Of a stretch of 6,081 nucleotides of DNA, positions 1-5,064 are shown one piece after another. Source of the DNA: Anaerolineae bacterium (GTDB lineage Bacteria > Chloroflexota > Anaerolineae > 4572-78 > J111). Position numbers and translations under genes: made by a program. How positions within the stretch are numbered: position 1 is the stretch's first letter; the number at the start of each line of letters is the position of its first letter. Below the pieces are notes generated by a model. It saw only the letters and a list, made by a program, of their open reading frames with translations. It was not told the origin of the DNA and ran no database searches. The stretch covers positions 1-6,081 of the forward strand of contig JAGRBY010000451.1 of NCBI GenBank assembly GCA_020433835.1, given 5' to 3'.

Positions 1-322
1 CTTCAATTTGGCTGCCGTCGCTGACCGTCAGCGATACGGCCCGCCCGCGCAGCGCCTGGAGCAGATCGCGCAGGCTGCGGGAATCGCTCAAAATAATCGA
101 ACTACCGGCCAATCGCTCAGATCGGCTTTGGGGCGTGTCGTAATCGACGCCGCGAACCTGGCCGCCGCCGTGATCGATGAGGGTCAGGCTTTTGAGGATG
201 TCGTCCATCTCCTCGCGGCGGAAGGTAAGTTTAATCGATTCGCCGTCAATCGCGCCGCGCCGCTCAAAATAGCCGACACCATGTTTATAGAGAGTCATAT
301 GAACGATAGGTAAATCACGCAT
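1..322 (-). CDS. Unrecognised conserved-looking protein, N-terminal part (open at left edge)
   Basis: Reading leftward from the ATG at 322-320 gives 107 uninterrupted codons to the window edge, so only the N-terminus is present. The protein begins MRDLPIVHMTLYKHGVGYFE, followed by a soluble, charged, beta-rich-looking stretch with motifs such as EEMDDILKSL (about residues 38-47) and GGGQVRGVDY. There is no signal peptide or membrane segment. The start is well supported: an AAAGGA box lies at 335-330, seven bases upstream, and overlaps the stop codon of the flavoprotein gene. The 12-nt gap implies co-transcription and probably translational coupling with that gene. The opening (short beta strand, 'Y-x-x-G-V-G-F/Y', then a 'D-D-I-L-K-S-L' segment) loosely recalls the N-terminal region of DUF4139/MuiA-like proteins, but this comes from memory and is weak. 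Function is unknown. Confidence 0.8.
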   Translation of the reverse strand, partial: MRDLPIVHMTLYKHGVGYFERRGAIDGESIKLTFRREEMDDILKSLTLIDHGGGQVRGVDYDTPQSRSERLAGSSIILSDSRSLRDLLQALRGRAVSLTVSDGSQIE

Positions 323-329
323 TACAGTT

Positions 330-335
330 TCCTTT
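330..335 (-). promoter_or_regulatory. Ribosome binding site AAAGGA overlapping upstream stop
   Basis: On the minus strand AAAGGA (335 to 330) sits seven bases before the ATG at 322. Its first A is the last base of the flavoprotein TGA stop (337-335). This fixes the start of the left-edge gene and suggests that ribosomes finishing the flavoprotein can reinitiate on it. Confidence 0.7.
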
Positions 336-853
336 CATGGTTTCATGATGAACTGCACTTGGGCGATGACGGTCTCAACGGAGGCCGTCTGCATCATCTC
401 GCCGACCTGCTGTGGGCCGCAAACGGTAACGCCCCAACTCCGCAGGGTGTCGAGGTTGGTGTTGAAACGGGGATGATGGGCCAGATGGCTATTGAGCGAC
501 GGCACCACAATCACCGGCCAACCGGCACCAATCGCTTCGGCCACCAGCGACAGCGGCAGCGTATCGGCGATGCCCTGGCTGATTTTGTTGATGGTGTTAA
601 AGGTGGCCGGCGCAACCAGTGTTAACCCCGGCTCGCGCTCGCCGGATAGAATGGGATCAAAATAGCTTTCGACCAGCCGGTGGCCGGGCTGTTCGGCCAA
701 TCGCCAGGGGCTGATGAGACGGCTTGCACCTTCGGTCATAAAGGTGTAGATGGGGCGTTTGAAGTGAGTCAGTTCGCGGATAAGATCGGGCATAAAGCGG
801 GTTGTCATCGCGCCTGAAATAACCAGATAACATACTTTCGGCTGGACAGCCAA
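335..853 (-). CDS. Flavoprotein family protein (HFCD / phosphopantothenoylcysteine decarboxylase-like)
   Basis: A 172-residue single-domain Rossmann-like flavoprotein, the size of a stand-alone HFCD domain. Visible family motifs in order are the N-terminal strand and turn VISGA (11-15), MTEGA (39-43, like the VTESA of the family), PATFNTINKISQGIAD (82-97, the FMN-binding and substrate Asn motif PATANTIAKxAxGxAD) and PSLN followed by HP (118-128, the PAMN-like motif). Known members bind FMN and oxidatively decarboxylate a cysteine moiety. Two things are odd. The His that normally precedes the PATANT motif (as in '..HI.L..WAD' of coenzyme A enzymes) is absent, the local sequence being SGEREPGLTLVAP. 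The C-terminal substrate-clamp region also looks shortened. The protein may therefore bind a flavin without being a true PPC decarboxylase. The start is TTG at 853: a strong GGAGGT lies five bases upstream and no ATG precedes it before the in-frame TAG at 892. It is probably in an operon with the repressor gene 52 nt upstream. Confidence 0.8.
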   Translation of the reverse strand: MAVQPKVCYLVISGAMTTRFMPDLIRELTHFKRPIYTFMTEGASRLISPWRLAEQPGHRLVESYFDPILSGEREPGLTLVAPATFNTINKISQGIADTLPLSLVAEAIGAGWPVIVVPSLNSHLAHHPRFNTNLDTLRSWGVTVCGPQQVGEMMQTASVETVIAQVQFIMKP

Positions 854-858
854 CGAAT

Positions 859-864
859 ACCTCC
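859..864 (-). promoter_or_regulatory. Strong ribosome binding site GGAGGT deciding a TTG start
   Basis: GGAGGT (864 to 859 on the minus strand) is five bases upstream of TTG at 853-851. The nearby ATG at 866-864 is in another frame and overlaps this box, so it is not the start. The 52-nt gap (854-905) also holds a weak stem, 875-880 with 885-890, including one G-T pair. It is too short to call a terminator. Confidence 0.65.
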
Positions 865-905
865 ATGGGATACAGTCGAATACATTTGACTAAAATGGCA
901 TTGGA

Positions 906-1580
906 TTATTCGCTCTCGCAGCGGGCGACCCTAATTGACTTGGCGGCTTGATAGCCAAGGTTGTACTCATCGTCACCACTGTTGAGTGTAAGGGGACCGT
1001 TAAAGGGGGCGCGAATGCGCAGAGTGATTTTGGTACCAGGGTAGATGCCCATTTCACCAAGATAGCGCAGTAGTTCGGGATCGCGGTCGTCAACCTCAAC
1101 CACAATCAAGCGATCGCCGGTTTCCATATCAACCAGTCGATTGCTATCTTGCTCATGGACATGGCCGGAACGGGTGGGGATGGGCGCACCGTGCGGATCG
1201 AATTTAGGATCACCCAGCACAGCGGCCATGCGCTCCTCTAAATCTTCGCTAATAACGTGTTCCCACTTTTCGGCTTCTTCGTGAACACGATCCCAGGGAA
1301 CGCCCAGCGCTTCGGCCAGATACAGTTCGATTAGGCGGTGGTGGCGAACAATTTCCAACACCATTTTTTGGCCGGCTAACGTAAACGTTACGCCTCGGTA
1401 CGGTTCGTAGACAACTAAATTTAACTCCGCCAGTTTCTTACACATGTTGGTGACAGACGCCGGCGCAACCTTGAGATATTCGGCCAGAGCCGACGTTGAG
1501 ACTTGTTTTTCTAATTTGCCAAGCTGAAAAATCGCTTTCAGATAGTCCTCCATGGACTGGCTGATCATCGTTCGATCCAC
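906..1580 (-). CDS. DtxR/MntR-family metal-dependent transcriptional repressor
   Basis: This 224-residue protein has the full three-part DtxR layout. A winged helix-turn-helix spans about residues 7-70 (STSALAEYLKVAPASVTNMC, then the wing YEPYRGVTFTLAG). A metal-binding and dimerisation domain spans about 71-135, and a C-terminal SH3-like/FeoA domain about 148-222. By alignment from memory, the metal ligands are D12, H81, E85, H100, E104, E107 and H108. Asp at the DtxR Met10 position and Glu at the Cys102 position resemble Mn-sensing MntR rather than iron-sensing DtxR, although the MntR Glu11 position is Lys15 here. Such repressors bind operator DNA when loaded with Fe(II) or Mn(II). The start is GTG at 1580, with AAAGGA seven bases upstream (1593-1588). 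An internal ATG at 1568 has a poorer ribosome site. It is first in a probable operon with the two leftward genes. No metal transporter is in view, so its targets are unknown. Confidence 0.93.
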   Translation of the reverse strand: MDRTMISQSMEDYLKAIFQLGKLEKQVSTSALAEYLKVAPASVTNMCKKLAELNLVVYEPYRGVTFTLAGQKMVLEIVRHHRLIELYLAEALGVPWDRVHEEAEKWEHVISEDLEERMAAVLGDPKFDPHGAPIPTRSGHVHEQDSNRLVDMETGDRLIVVEVDDRDPELLRYLGEMGIYPGTKITLRIRAPFNGPLTLNSGDDEYNLGYQAAKSIRVARCESE

Positions 1581-1608
1581 TTAAGCATCCTTTCAATGGG
1601 TTAGTTGA

Positions 1609-1636
1609 ATTATGGCAGAGATTGGTTTACTGTAGA
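1609..1636 (-). promoter_or_regulatory. Candidate promoter for the DtxR-flavoprotein cluster
   Basis: Read on the minus strand, a -35-like TCTACA (1636-1631, four of six consensus bases) and a -10-like CATAAT (1614-1609, five of six) are separated by 16 bp. The predicted start of transcription is near 1602, about 20 bases before the GTG. The -35 box overlaps the left arm of the outer inverted repeat at 1632-1639. This is a consensus match only. Confidence 0.4.
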
Positions 1637-1709
1637 CAGCCGTGAGGTGATACTATTTGATGCTCGCCAAGCGCATCAAAGAACTTTACTGCTCTAAGGG
1701 TCTGTCTAC
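1632..1709. repeat. Nested inverted repeats in the divergent promoter region
   Basis: Outer arms GTAGACAG (1632-1639) and CTGTCTAC (1702-1709) are perfect reverse complements. Between them lie the inner arms TTTGATGC (1656-1663) and GCATCAAA (1673-1680), also perfect, around a 9-nt centre. The two dyads are nearly concentric (centres about 1670.5 and 1668). The sequence between the inner and outer arms pairs only partly. The inner 25-bp dyad has the size of a dimeric regulator's operator. The whole could instead be a folded-back remnant of a small mobile repeat. It does not resemble the known DtxR or MntR boxes that I can recall. Confidence 0.55.
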
Positions 1710-1773
1710 TGGATCTGGGCATAGGTACGTTTGAGTGTAGCTTATCTAGAGTGAAGTGTCAAACAAAATTAGA

Positions 1774-1802
1774 TTGACAATCACCATACTCCATGTTATC
1801 CT
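1774..1802 (+). promoter_or_regulatory. Promoter for the aminotransferase gene
   Basis: A perfect -35 TTGACA (1774-1779) is followed after exactly 17 bp by TATCCT (1797-1802, four of six -10 bases), giving a predicted transcription start near 1809. The -35 box sits inside an 11-bp dyad, GATTG-A-CAATC (1772-1782), which a regulator could use to occlude the promoter. Confidence 0.6.
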
Positions 1803-1831
1803 CACGGCAGTCAATATCCAACACCTTCAAT

Positions 1832-1836
1832 AGGAG
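1832..1836 (+). promoter_or_regulatory. Ribosome binding site AGGAG that favours the GTG start
   Basis: AGGAG ends directly against the ATG at 1837 (zero spacing, too close to work for it). It is nine bases from the in-frame GTG at 1846, an acceptable distance. No other purine-rich box lies nearby upstream. Confidence 0.6.
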
Positions 1837-1845
1837 ATGTACGCA

Positions 1846-2937
1846 GTGTCCGATAAACCTGTAATCAATTTTACCCGTGGCGTGCCGGCCACGGAATCCT
1901 TTCCCGTTGAACAAATGAAAGCTGCCTCTCAAGTTGCGCTCGATAAATACGGCACTACCATTTTACAATACGGCAAATCTTACGGCTTTGTGCCGCTGCG
2001 CGAATGGCTGGCCGAATGGCAAGGGGTCGCTGTTGACCAAGTGCTAACAGCTAACGGTTCGCTGCAAATTGTTGAATTTCTGTGCTTCCATTTTATTCAG
2101 CCCGGTGATGTCGTTTTCACTGAAGTTCCTACCTACGACCGAACAATTACCTTGTTGCGGCGACACGGAGCCAAGATCGTCGGCATTCCGCTGGAGCCGG
2201 ACGGCCCCAATATCGAGGCGCTGGAAGCCGCCCTTGAGCAGCAAGTTCCCAAGTTTTTCTACATTATTCCCGACTTTCAAAATCCGTCCGGGGCAACGTG
2301 CTCGCTGGAAAAGCGTCAAAAGCTGGTTGAGTTAGCCGATAAATACGGCTTCTGGCTGCTGGAAGATGCCCCCTATCGACCGCTGCGCTACCAGGGCGAA
2401 GAACAGCCGTCGCTGTACCAACTTAATCCCAAGCAAACGCTGCATATGCTGTCCTTCAGCAAGTTGATCGGCCCCGGCCCGCGCGTTGGGATGATTTTTG
2501 GCGATGCCGATGTCCTGCAAGGTGTGGCAAAAGTAGCCGAAGATACGTACATTACGCCCAGCCTGCTGTCGCATGGGATAGTGTATGAATTTTGCAATGC
2601 CGGTAACTTGCCGGACCAAATCGCCAGCTTGAAAGCGTTATATGCGCCCCGGCTGCAAGCCTGTCTCGATGCCCTGGACAAGTACCTGCCCGATGCCGAA
2701 CCTACGCGCCCGCAAGGTGGCTTCTTTTTATCGGTGACGCTGCCGGAAGGCGTCGCTACCGTAGATGTCATTAAACAGGCTAAAAACTACAATCTCAACC
2801 TGGCCGATGGTGGTGCTTTCTTCCCCAACGGCGGCGGCGCGAATTTCCTGCGCCTGCCTTACTGTGCCTTAAGCCCGGCCGAGATCGAAGACGGCGTTCA
2901 GCGTCTGGCGCAAACGGTCGCTGATGTGCGCGTTTAA
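1846..2937 (+). CDS. PLP-dependent aminotransferase, class I/II fold
   Basis: A 363-residue fold-type I aminotransferase of the kind related to 2-aminoadipate/aromatic aminotransferases (LysN- and MocR-like). It should transfer an amino group between an amino acid and a 2-oxo acid in the cytoplasm. Counting from the GTG, the sequence shows NFTRGVP near the N-terminus, PTYDRT over the cofactor ring, PDFQNPSG with the conserved Asn146, EDAPYR with Asp174 (pyridine N contact) and Tyr177, SFSK with the Schiff-base Lys206, and FLRLPYC with the carboxylate-binding Arg336. All catalytic positions are present. There is no N-terminal DNA-binding domain, so it is not a MocR regulator. An ATG at 1837 would add three residues, but it abuts the AGGAG box, so GTG at 1846 is preferred. 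It is transcribed alone, divergent from the repressor cluster and convergent with malQ. The sequence does not reveal its substrate. Confidence 0.93.
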   Translation: MSDKPVINFTRGVPATESFPVEQMKAASQVALDKYGTTILQYGKSYGFVPLREWLAEWQGVAVDQVLTANGSLQIVEFLCFHFIQPGDVVFTEVPTYDRTITLLRRHGAKIVGIPLEPDGPNIEALEAALEQQVPKFFYIIPDFQNPSGATCSLEKRQKLVELADKYGFWLLEDAPYRPLRYQGEEQPSLYQLNPKQTLHMLSFSKLIGPGPRVGMIFGDADVLQGVAKVAEDTYITPSLLSHGIVYEFCNAGNLPDQIASLKALYAPRLQACLDALDKYLPDAEPTRPQGGFFLSVTLPEGVATVDVIKQAKNYNLNLADGGAFFPNGGGANFLRLPYCALSPAEIEDGVQRLAQTVADVRV

Positions 2938-2994
2938 GGTTTTTTAGCAACCGGCAATTGCCTCAAGAAATCGGTTGATTGCATTGAAAACAGA

Positions 2995-3028
2995 AACGTC
3001 CACAGATTAACACCTGTGGACGTTTTTT
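2995..3028. terminator. Rho-independent terminator, probably bidirectional
   Basis: A perfect 11-bp stem, AACGTCCACAG (2995-3005) with CTGTGGACGTT (3014-3024), has an 8-nt loop and is followed on the plus strand by a T run (3023-3028). It lies 57 bases after the aminotransferase stop and 38 bases beyond the malQ stop. On the minus strand the stem is followed by the T-rich CTGTTTTC, so it could end both convergent transcripts, more strongly the rightward one. Confidence 0.88.
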
Positions 3029-3062
3029 ATGGGTAAAAAAGCGTAGAGGATTTTGGGAACCG

Positions 3063-4658
3063 TTACGCTTCCGCCTCAATCTCGATCTCGGCTTTGGCTT
3101 CTTCCTCCGCCCATAGTTCGGGATCGCGACCGTACAAAACGGTCAGGTCGCGCAGTCGATGGGCTGTAAAGTCGTTCAACCCCTCAGCGCGATAGCGCCA
3201 GCTCCAGTTGCCACCCAATACCGACGGTGTGTTCATACGAGCATCTTCACCCAGGCTAAAGATATCTTGCATAGGCACAATCGCCATTTTTGCCACTGAA
3301 GCCAGGGCCAATCGGATAAAATCCCAAGAAATATCATTATCGGGCCGGCCCAGATAGCGCCGAACGAGATCGCGTTCGTTTTCGCTGCGTTCTTGATACC
3401 AACCGAGGGTCGTGTTGTTATCATGCGTGCCGGTATAGACAACGTAGTTGCGGCCATAGTTGTGCGGTAAAAAGAGATTTCCGGCGTTCAAGGTGCCGGC
3501 CTCTTTGGCATCAAAGGCAAACTGCAAAACCTTCATACCGGGGAAGTTGAACTCGTCGCGCAGGGCTTCAACCTCTTTGGTGATAACGCCCAAATCTTCG
3601 GCCAAAATGGGCAGTGCGCCCAGCGCCTTTTTAACCGCGTAAAAAAGGGCCATACCCGGTGCTTTTACCCACCTGCCGTTAATCGCTGTTGGTTCGCCGG
3701 CCGGTATTTCCCAATAGGCCTCAAAACCACGAAAGTGGTCGATGCGAATAATATCGACCATGTTCAGTGTGGCCCGGATGCGGTCGATCCACCATTGGAA
3801 GTCGCTTTTAGCCATGACGTCCCAACGGTAAAGGGGATTACCCCACAACTGGCCGGTTTCGCTGAAGTAATCGGGCGGAACCCCCGCCACCACGGTAGGT
3901 TGGCCTTGTTTATTTAGGTGAAATTTGCTGGGATTAGCCCAAACATCCACACTGTCCGGTGCAACAAAGATGGGAATATCGCCGATGATTTTGATGCCGT
4001 GGTTGGTGGCGTACTGCCGCAGCGCACCCCACTGCTCAAAAAAGTAATACTGTAGCACCTTGTGGATTTCGATGGTTGCCGCTTCCTGCTTGCGCCATTT
4101 TTTAATCGCCGCCGGTTTGCGGAGCGCAATATCTTTATCCCAGTAGTTGCTCCACATTGCGCCAAAAACCTCTTCTTCTTTGGCTTTGGCATCGAAATGC
4201 TCTTTGACGGCCATAAACAGAGCGTAGTCATCGAGCCAGACAGCTTGCTCACCGCAAAACGCTTCAAAGTCGACTTTGCGAGACTCGTCGGCGTTTGCAA
4301 TGAAGTTTTTGGCGGCTTTTTCTAGCAGAGGAATTTTCCAATAGATGACCCAACCATAGTCAACGGTGTCGACAGGAAAGTCCGGCACATCGTCAAGATC
4401 AGAGGCATCGAGATCGCCCTGCTCGACCAGCTTATTCAAGTTGATCAAGAGCGGATTGCCGGCAAACGATGAAAACGAGGCATAAGGCGAGTCGCCATAG
4501 CCGGTAGGCCCAAGCGGCAAAACTTGCCACAACGATTGTTTGGCTTCAACCAGATAATCAATAAATTTGTAAGCCGCCTCTCCCAAATCGCCGATGCCAT
4601 GCGGCCCCGGAAATGAGGTGGGATGCAGCAGAATACCGCTGGAACGCGTAATTTCCAT
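3063..4658 (-). CDS. malQ: 4-alpha-glucanotransferase (amylomaltase, GH77)
   Basis: A 531-residue enzyme that transfers maltodextrin segments between alpha-1,4-glucans in the cytoplasm, releasing glucose and making longer chains for phosphorylase. It has the compact bacterial GH77 form (family about 500 residues) without an added N-terminal starch-binding domain. Key motifs are GDSPYASFSSFAGNP (55-69), IGDIPIFVAPDSVDVW (225-240), the 250s loop GVPPDYFSETGQLWGNP (about 259-275), RIDHFRG with nucleophile Asp307, AEDLG with acid/base Glu354, and THDNNT with Asp413. The spacing of the three catalytic residues is like that of Thermus amylomaltase. The last 15 residues form an acidic Glu/Ala-rich tail beyond the usual end. 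The start is ATG at 4658, with a GGGAG-type box eight bases upstream. Its neighbour upstream is a TPR protein and not a maltodextrin gene, so it appears to be transcribed alone, with a long noncoding region in front. Confidence 0.97.
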   Translation of the reverse strand: MEITRSSGILLHPTSFPGPHGIGDLGEAAYKFIDYLVEAKQSLWQVLPLGPTGYGDSPYASFSSFAGNPLLINLNKLVEQGDLDASDLDDVPDFPVDTVDYGWVIYWKIPLLEKAAKNFIANADESRKVDFEAFCGEQAVWLDDYALFMAVKEHFDAKAKEEEVFGAMWSNYWDKDIALRKPAAIKKWRKQEAATIEIHKVLQYYFFEQWGALRQYATNHGIKIIGDIPIFVAPDSVDVWANPSKFHLNKQGQPTVVAGVPPDYFSETGQLWGNPLYRWDVMAKSDFQWWIDRIRATLNMVDIIRIDHFRGFEAYWEIPAGEPTAINGRWVKAPGMALFYAVKKALGALPILAEDLGVITKEVEALRDEFNFPGMKVLQFAFDAKEAGTLNAGNLFLPHNYGRNYVVYTGTHDNNTTLGWYQERSENERDLVRRYLGRPDNDISWDFIRLALASVAKMAIVPMQDIFSLGEDARMNTPSVLGGNWSWRYRAEGLNDFTAHRLRDLTVLYGRDPELWAEEEAKAEIEIEAEA

Positions 4659-4796
4659 AATCTCTTCTCCCTATAATTTTATTTTTAATGAAAATGGTAA
4701 GTGCTTAGTAACCGTTTTCAGCCTTCAATTTTGGCAAAGCTTAAACCATCAGTATCGGCTTTATCTTTTAAAATTTGAGCAAAATAAGAAAAAGCG

Positions 4797-4824
4797 GATA
4801 GTTGATAGCTAAAGGCTGAACGCT
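4797..4824. repeat. Degenerate heptanucleotide tandem repeat
   Basis: Four successive 7-base units read GATAGTT, GATAGCT, AAAGGCT and GAACGCT, with loose consensus GAnnGCT. Two more such units, TAACGCT and GAAAGCG, occur at 4848-4861. An inverted pair (GAAGGCT, GAAAACG on the minus strand) occurs at 4713-4726. The units are degenerate, so chance contributes, but the phase holds across four copies. Confidence 0.4.
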
Positions 4825-4849
4825 TGTAAAAATGTACTGGGGAATATTA

Positions 4850-4904
4850 ACGCTGAAAGCGTCAGGTGACAACCTGTTAGGGGGGAAATAGGCACCCTTG
4901 CCCC
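4850..4904. other. Cluster of three small hairpins, possible structured RNA or leader
   Basis: Three stems lie in about 53 bases. ACGCT/AGCGT (4850-4854 with 4858-4862) has a 3-nt loop. CAGGT/ACCTG (4863-4867 with 4872-4876) has a 4-nt loop and abuts the first. GGCA/TGCC (4891-4894 with 4899-4902) has a 4-nt loop. A G-run (4880-4885) and a C-run (4901-4904) offer an alternative pairing. If transcribed leftward from the candidate promoter at 4927-4955, the cluster would lie in a long malQ leader. I do not recognise any known riboswitch class. Confidence 0.35.
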
Positions 4905-4926
4905 GGTTCACCACAACTTTTTATAT

Positions 4927-4955
4927 CTTATAGAATTTACACAGTTACGTGTAAT
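4927..4955 (-). promoter_or_regulatory. Candidate minus-strand promoter with embedded dyad
   Basis: On the minus strand ATTACA (4955-4950, four of six -35 bases) and TATAAG (4932-4927, five of six -10 bases) are separated by 17 bp. The dyad TTACAC (4937-4942) / GTGTAA (4949-4954) covers most of the spacer and the -35 box, a typical place for an operator. It could drive malQ with a leader of about 260 nt, or a separate small RNA. AT-rich sequence makes chance matches likely. Confidence 0.3.
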
Positions 4956-4959
4956 GAAC

Positions 4960-5043
4960 AAGGTGACAGTCACTTGAGTGTGATAAACCGACCTGTTTGG
5001 GCTAAACGGACGTTCCTTTTCAGTAAAAAGTGACTGTCACCTT
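4960..5043. repeat. 84-bp element bounded by perfect 16-bp inverted repeats
   Basis: The arm at 4960-4975 (AAGGTGACAGTCACTT) and the arm at 5028-5043 are exact reverse complements, flanking a 52-bp centre. Each arm is itself a near palindrome (GTGAC-N-GTCAC). The centre holds a smaller stem, CTGTTT with AAACGG, one pair of which is G-T. There is no coding capacity. The layout matches a MITE or REP-type intergenic repeat. No clear target-site duplication is visible at the two ends. Confidence 0.65.
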
Positions 5044-5045
5044 TT
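5025..5045 (-). terminator. Possible terminator for the TPR gene, formed by the right repeat arm
   Basis: Read leftward, the sequence folds into a stem of nine pairs (5045-5037 with 5033-5025, one G-T) around a CAG loop, and ends in five T residues. It begins 19 bases after the TPR stop codon. The stem is A/T-rich with few G-C pairs, so it is weak. It coincides with the right arm of the inverted-repeat element, which could have been co-opted as a terminator. Confidence 0.45.
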
Positions 5046-5064
5046 GAACTGCGTAGCTCATATC

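Larger units (their letters stand above)
4659..5064. other. 406-base noncoding region between malQ and the TPR gene
   Basis: No credible gene lies here on either strand. The part next to malQ (4659-4800) is AT-rich, with no promoter I can place confidently. The rest is structured: heptamer-like repeats (4797-4862), small hairpins (4850-4902), a candidate minus-strand promoter (4927-4955), and a long inverted repeat (4960-5043). A 9-bp inverted match also links TTCAGCCTT (4717-4725) with AAGGCTGAA (4812-4820). The patchwork resembles accumulated short interspersed repeats. Confidence 0.7.

Noticed and set aside
8..313. Plus-strand open frame of 101 codons at the left edge
   Set aside because: It lies antisense to the open minus-strand gene at 1-322, which has a good ribosome site and operon spacing. 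The plus-strand product has no recognisable motif.
1632..1740. Insertion sequence remnant with GGGTCTGTC-like end
   Set aside because: The right outer arm resembles some IS termini, but no transposase fragment or target duplication is visible. I kept it only as an inverted repeat.
1581..1836. Canonical DtxR or MntR box near the repressor gene
   Set aside because: No sequence close to the TTAGGTTAG-type or AATTTGCCT-type palindromes was found.
2044..2771. Several minus-strand and shifted frames inside the aminotransferase gene
   Set aside because: They are shadows of a gene whose full set of PLP motifs is in the plus-strand frame.
4594..4812. Plus-strand 72-codon frame crossing the malQ start
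   Set aside because: It overlaps the conserved malQ N-terminus in antisense, and the remainder is AT-rich noncoding sequence. There is no ribosome site and no protein-like pattern.
4850..4925. TPP or cobalamin riboswitch upstream of malQ
   Set aside because: The minus strand has a GGGTGCC-like run, but the conserved CTGAGA core of TPP and the B12-box are absent.
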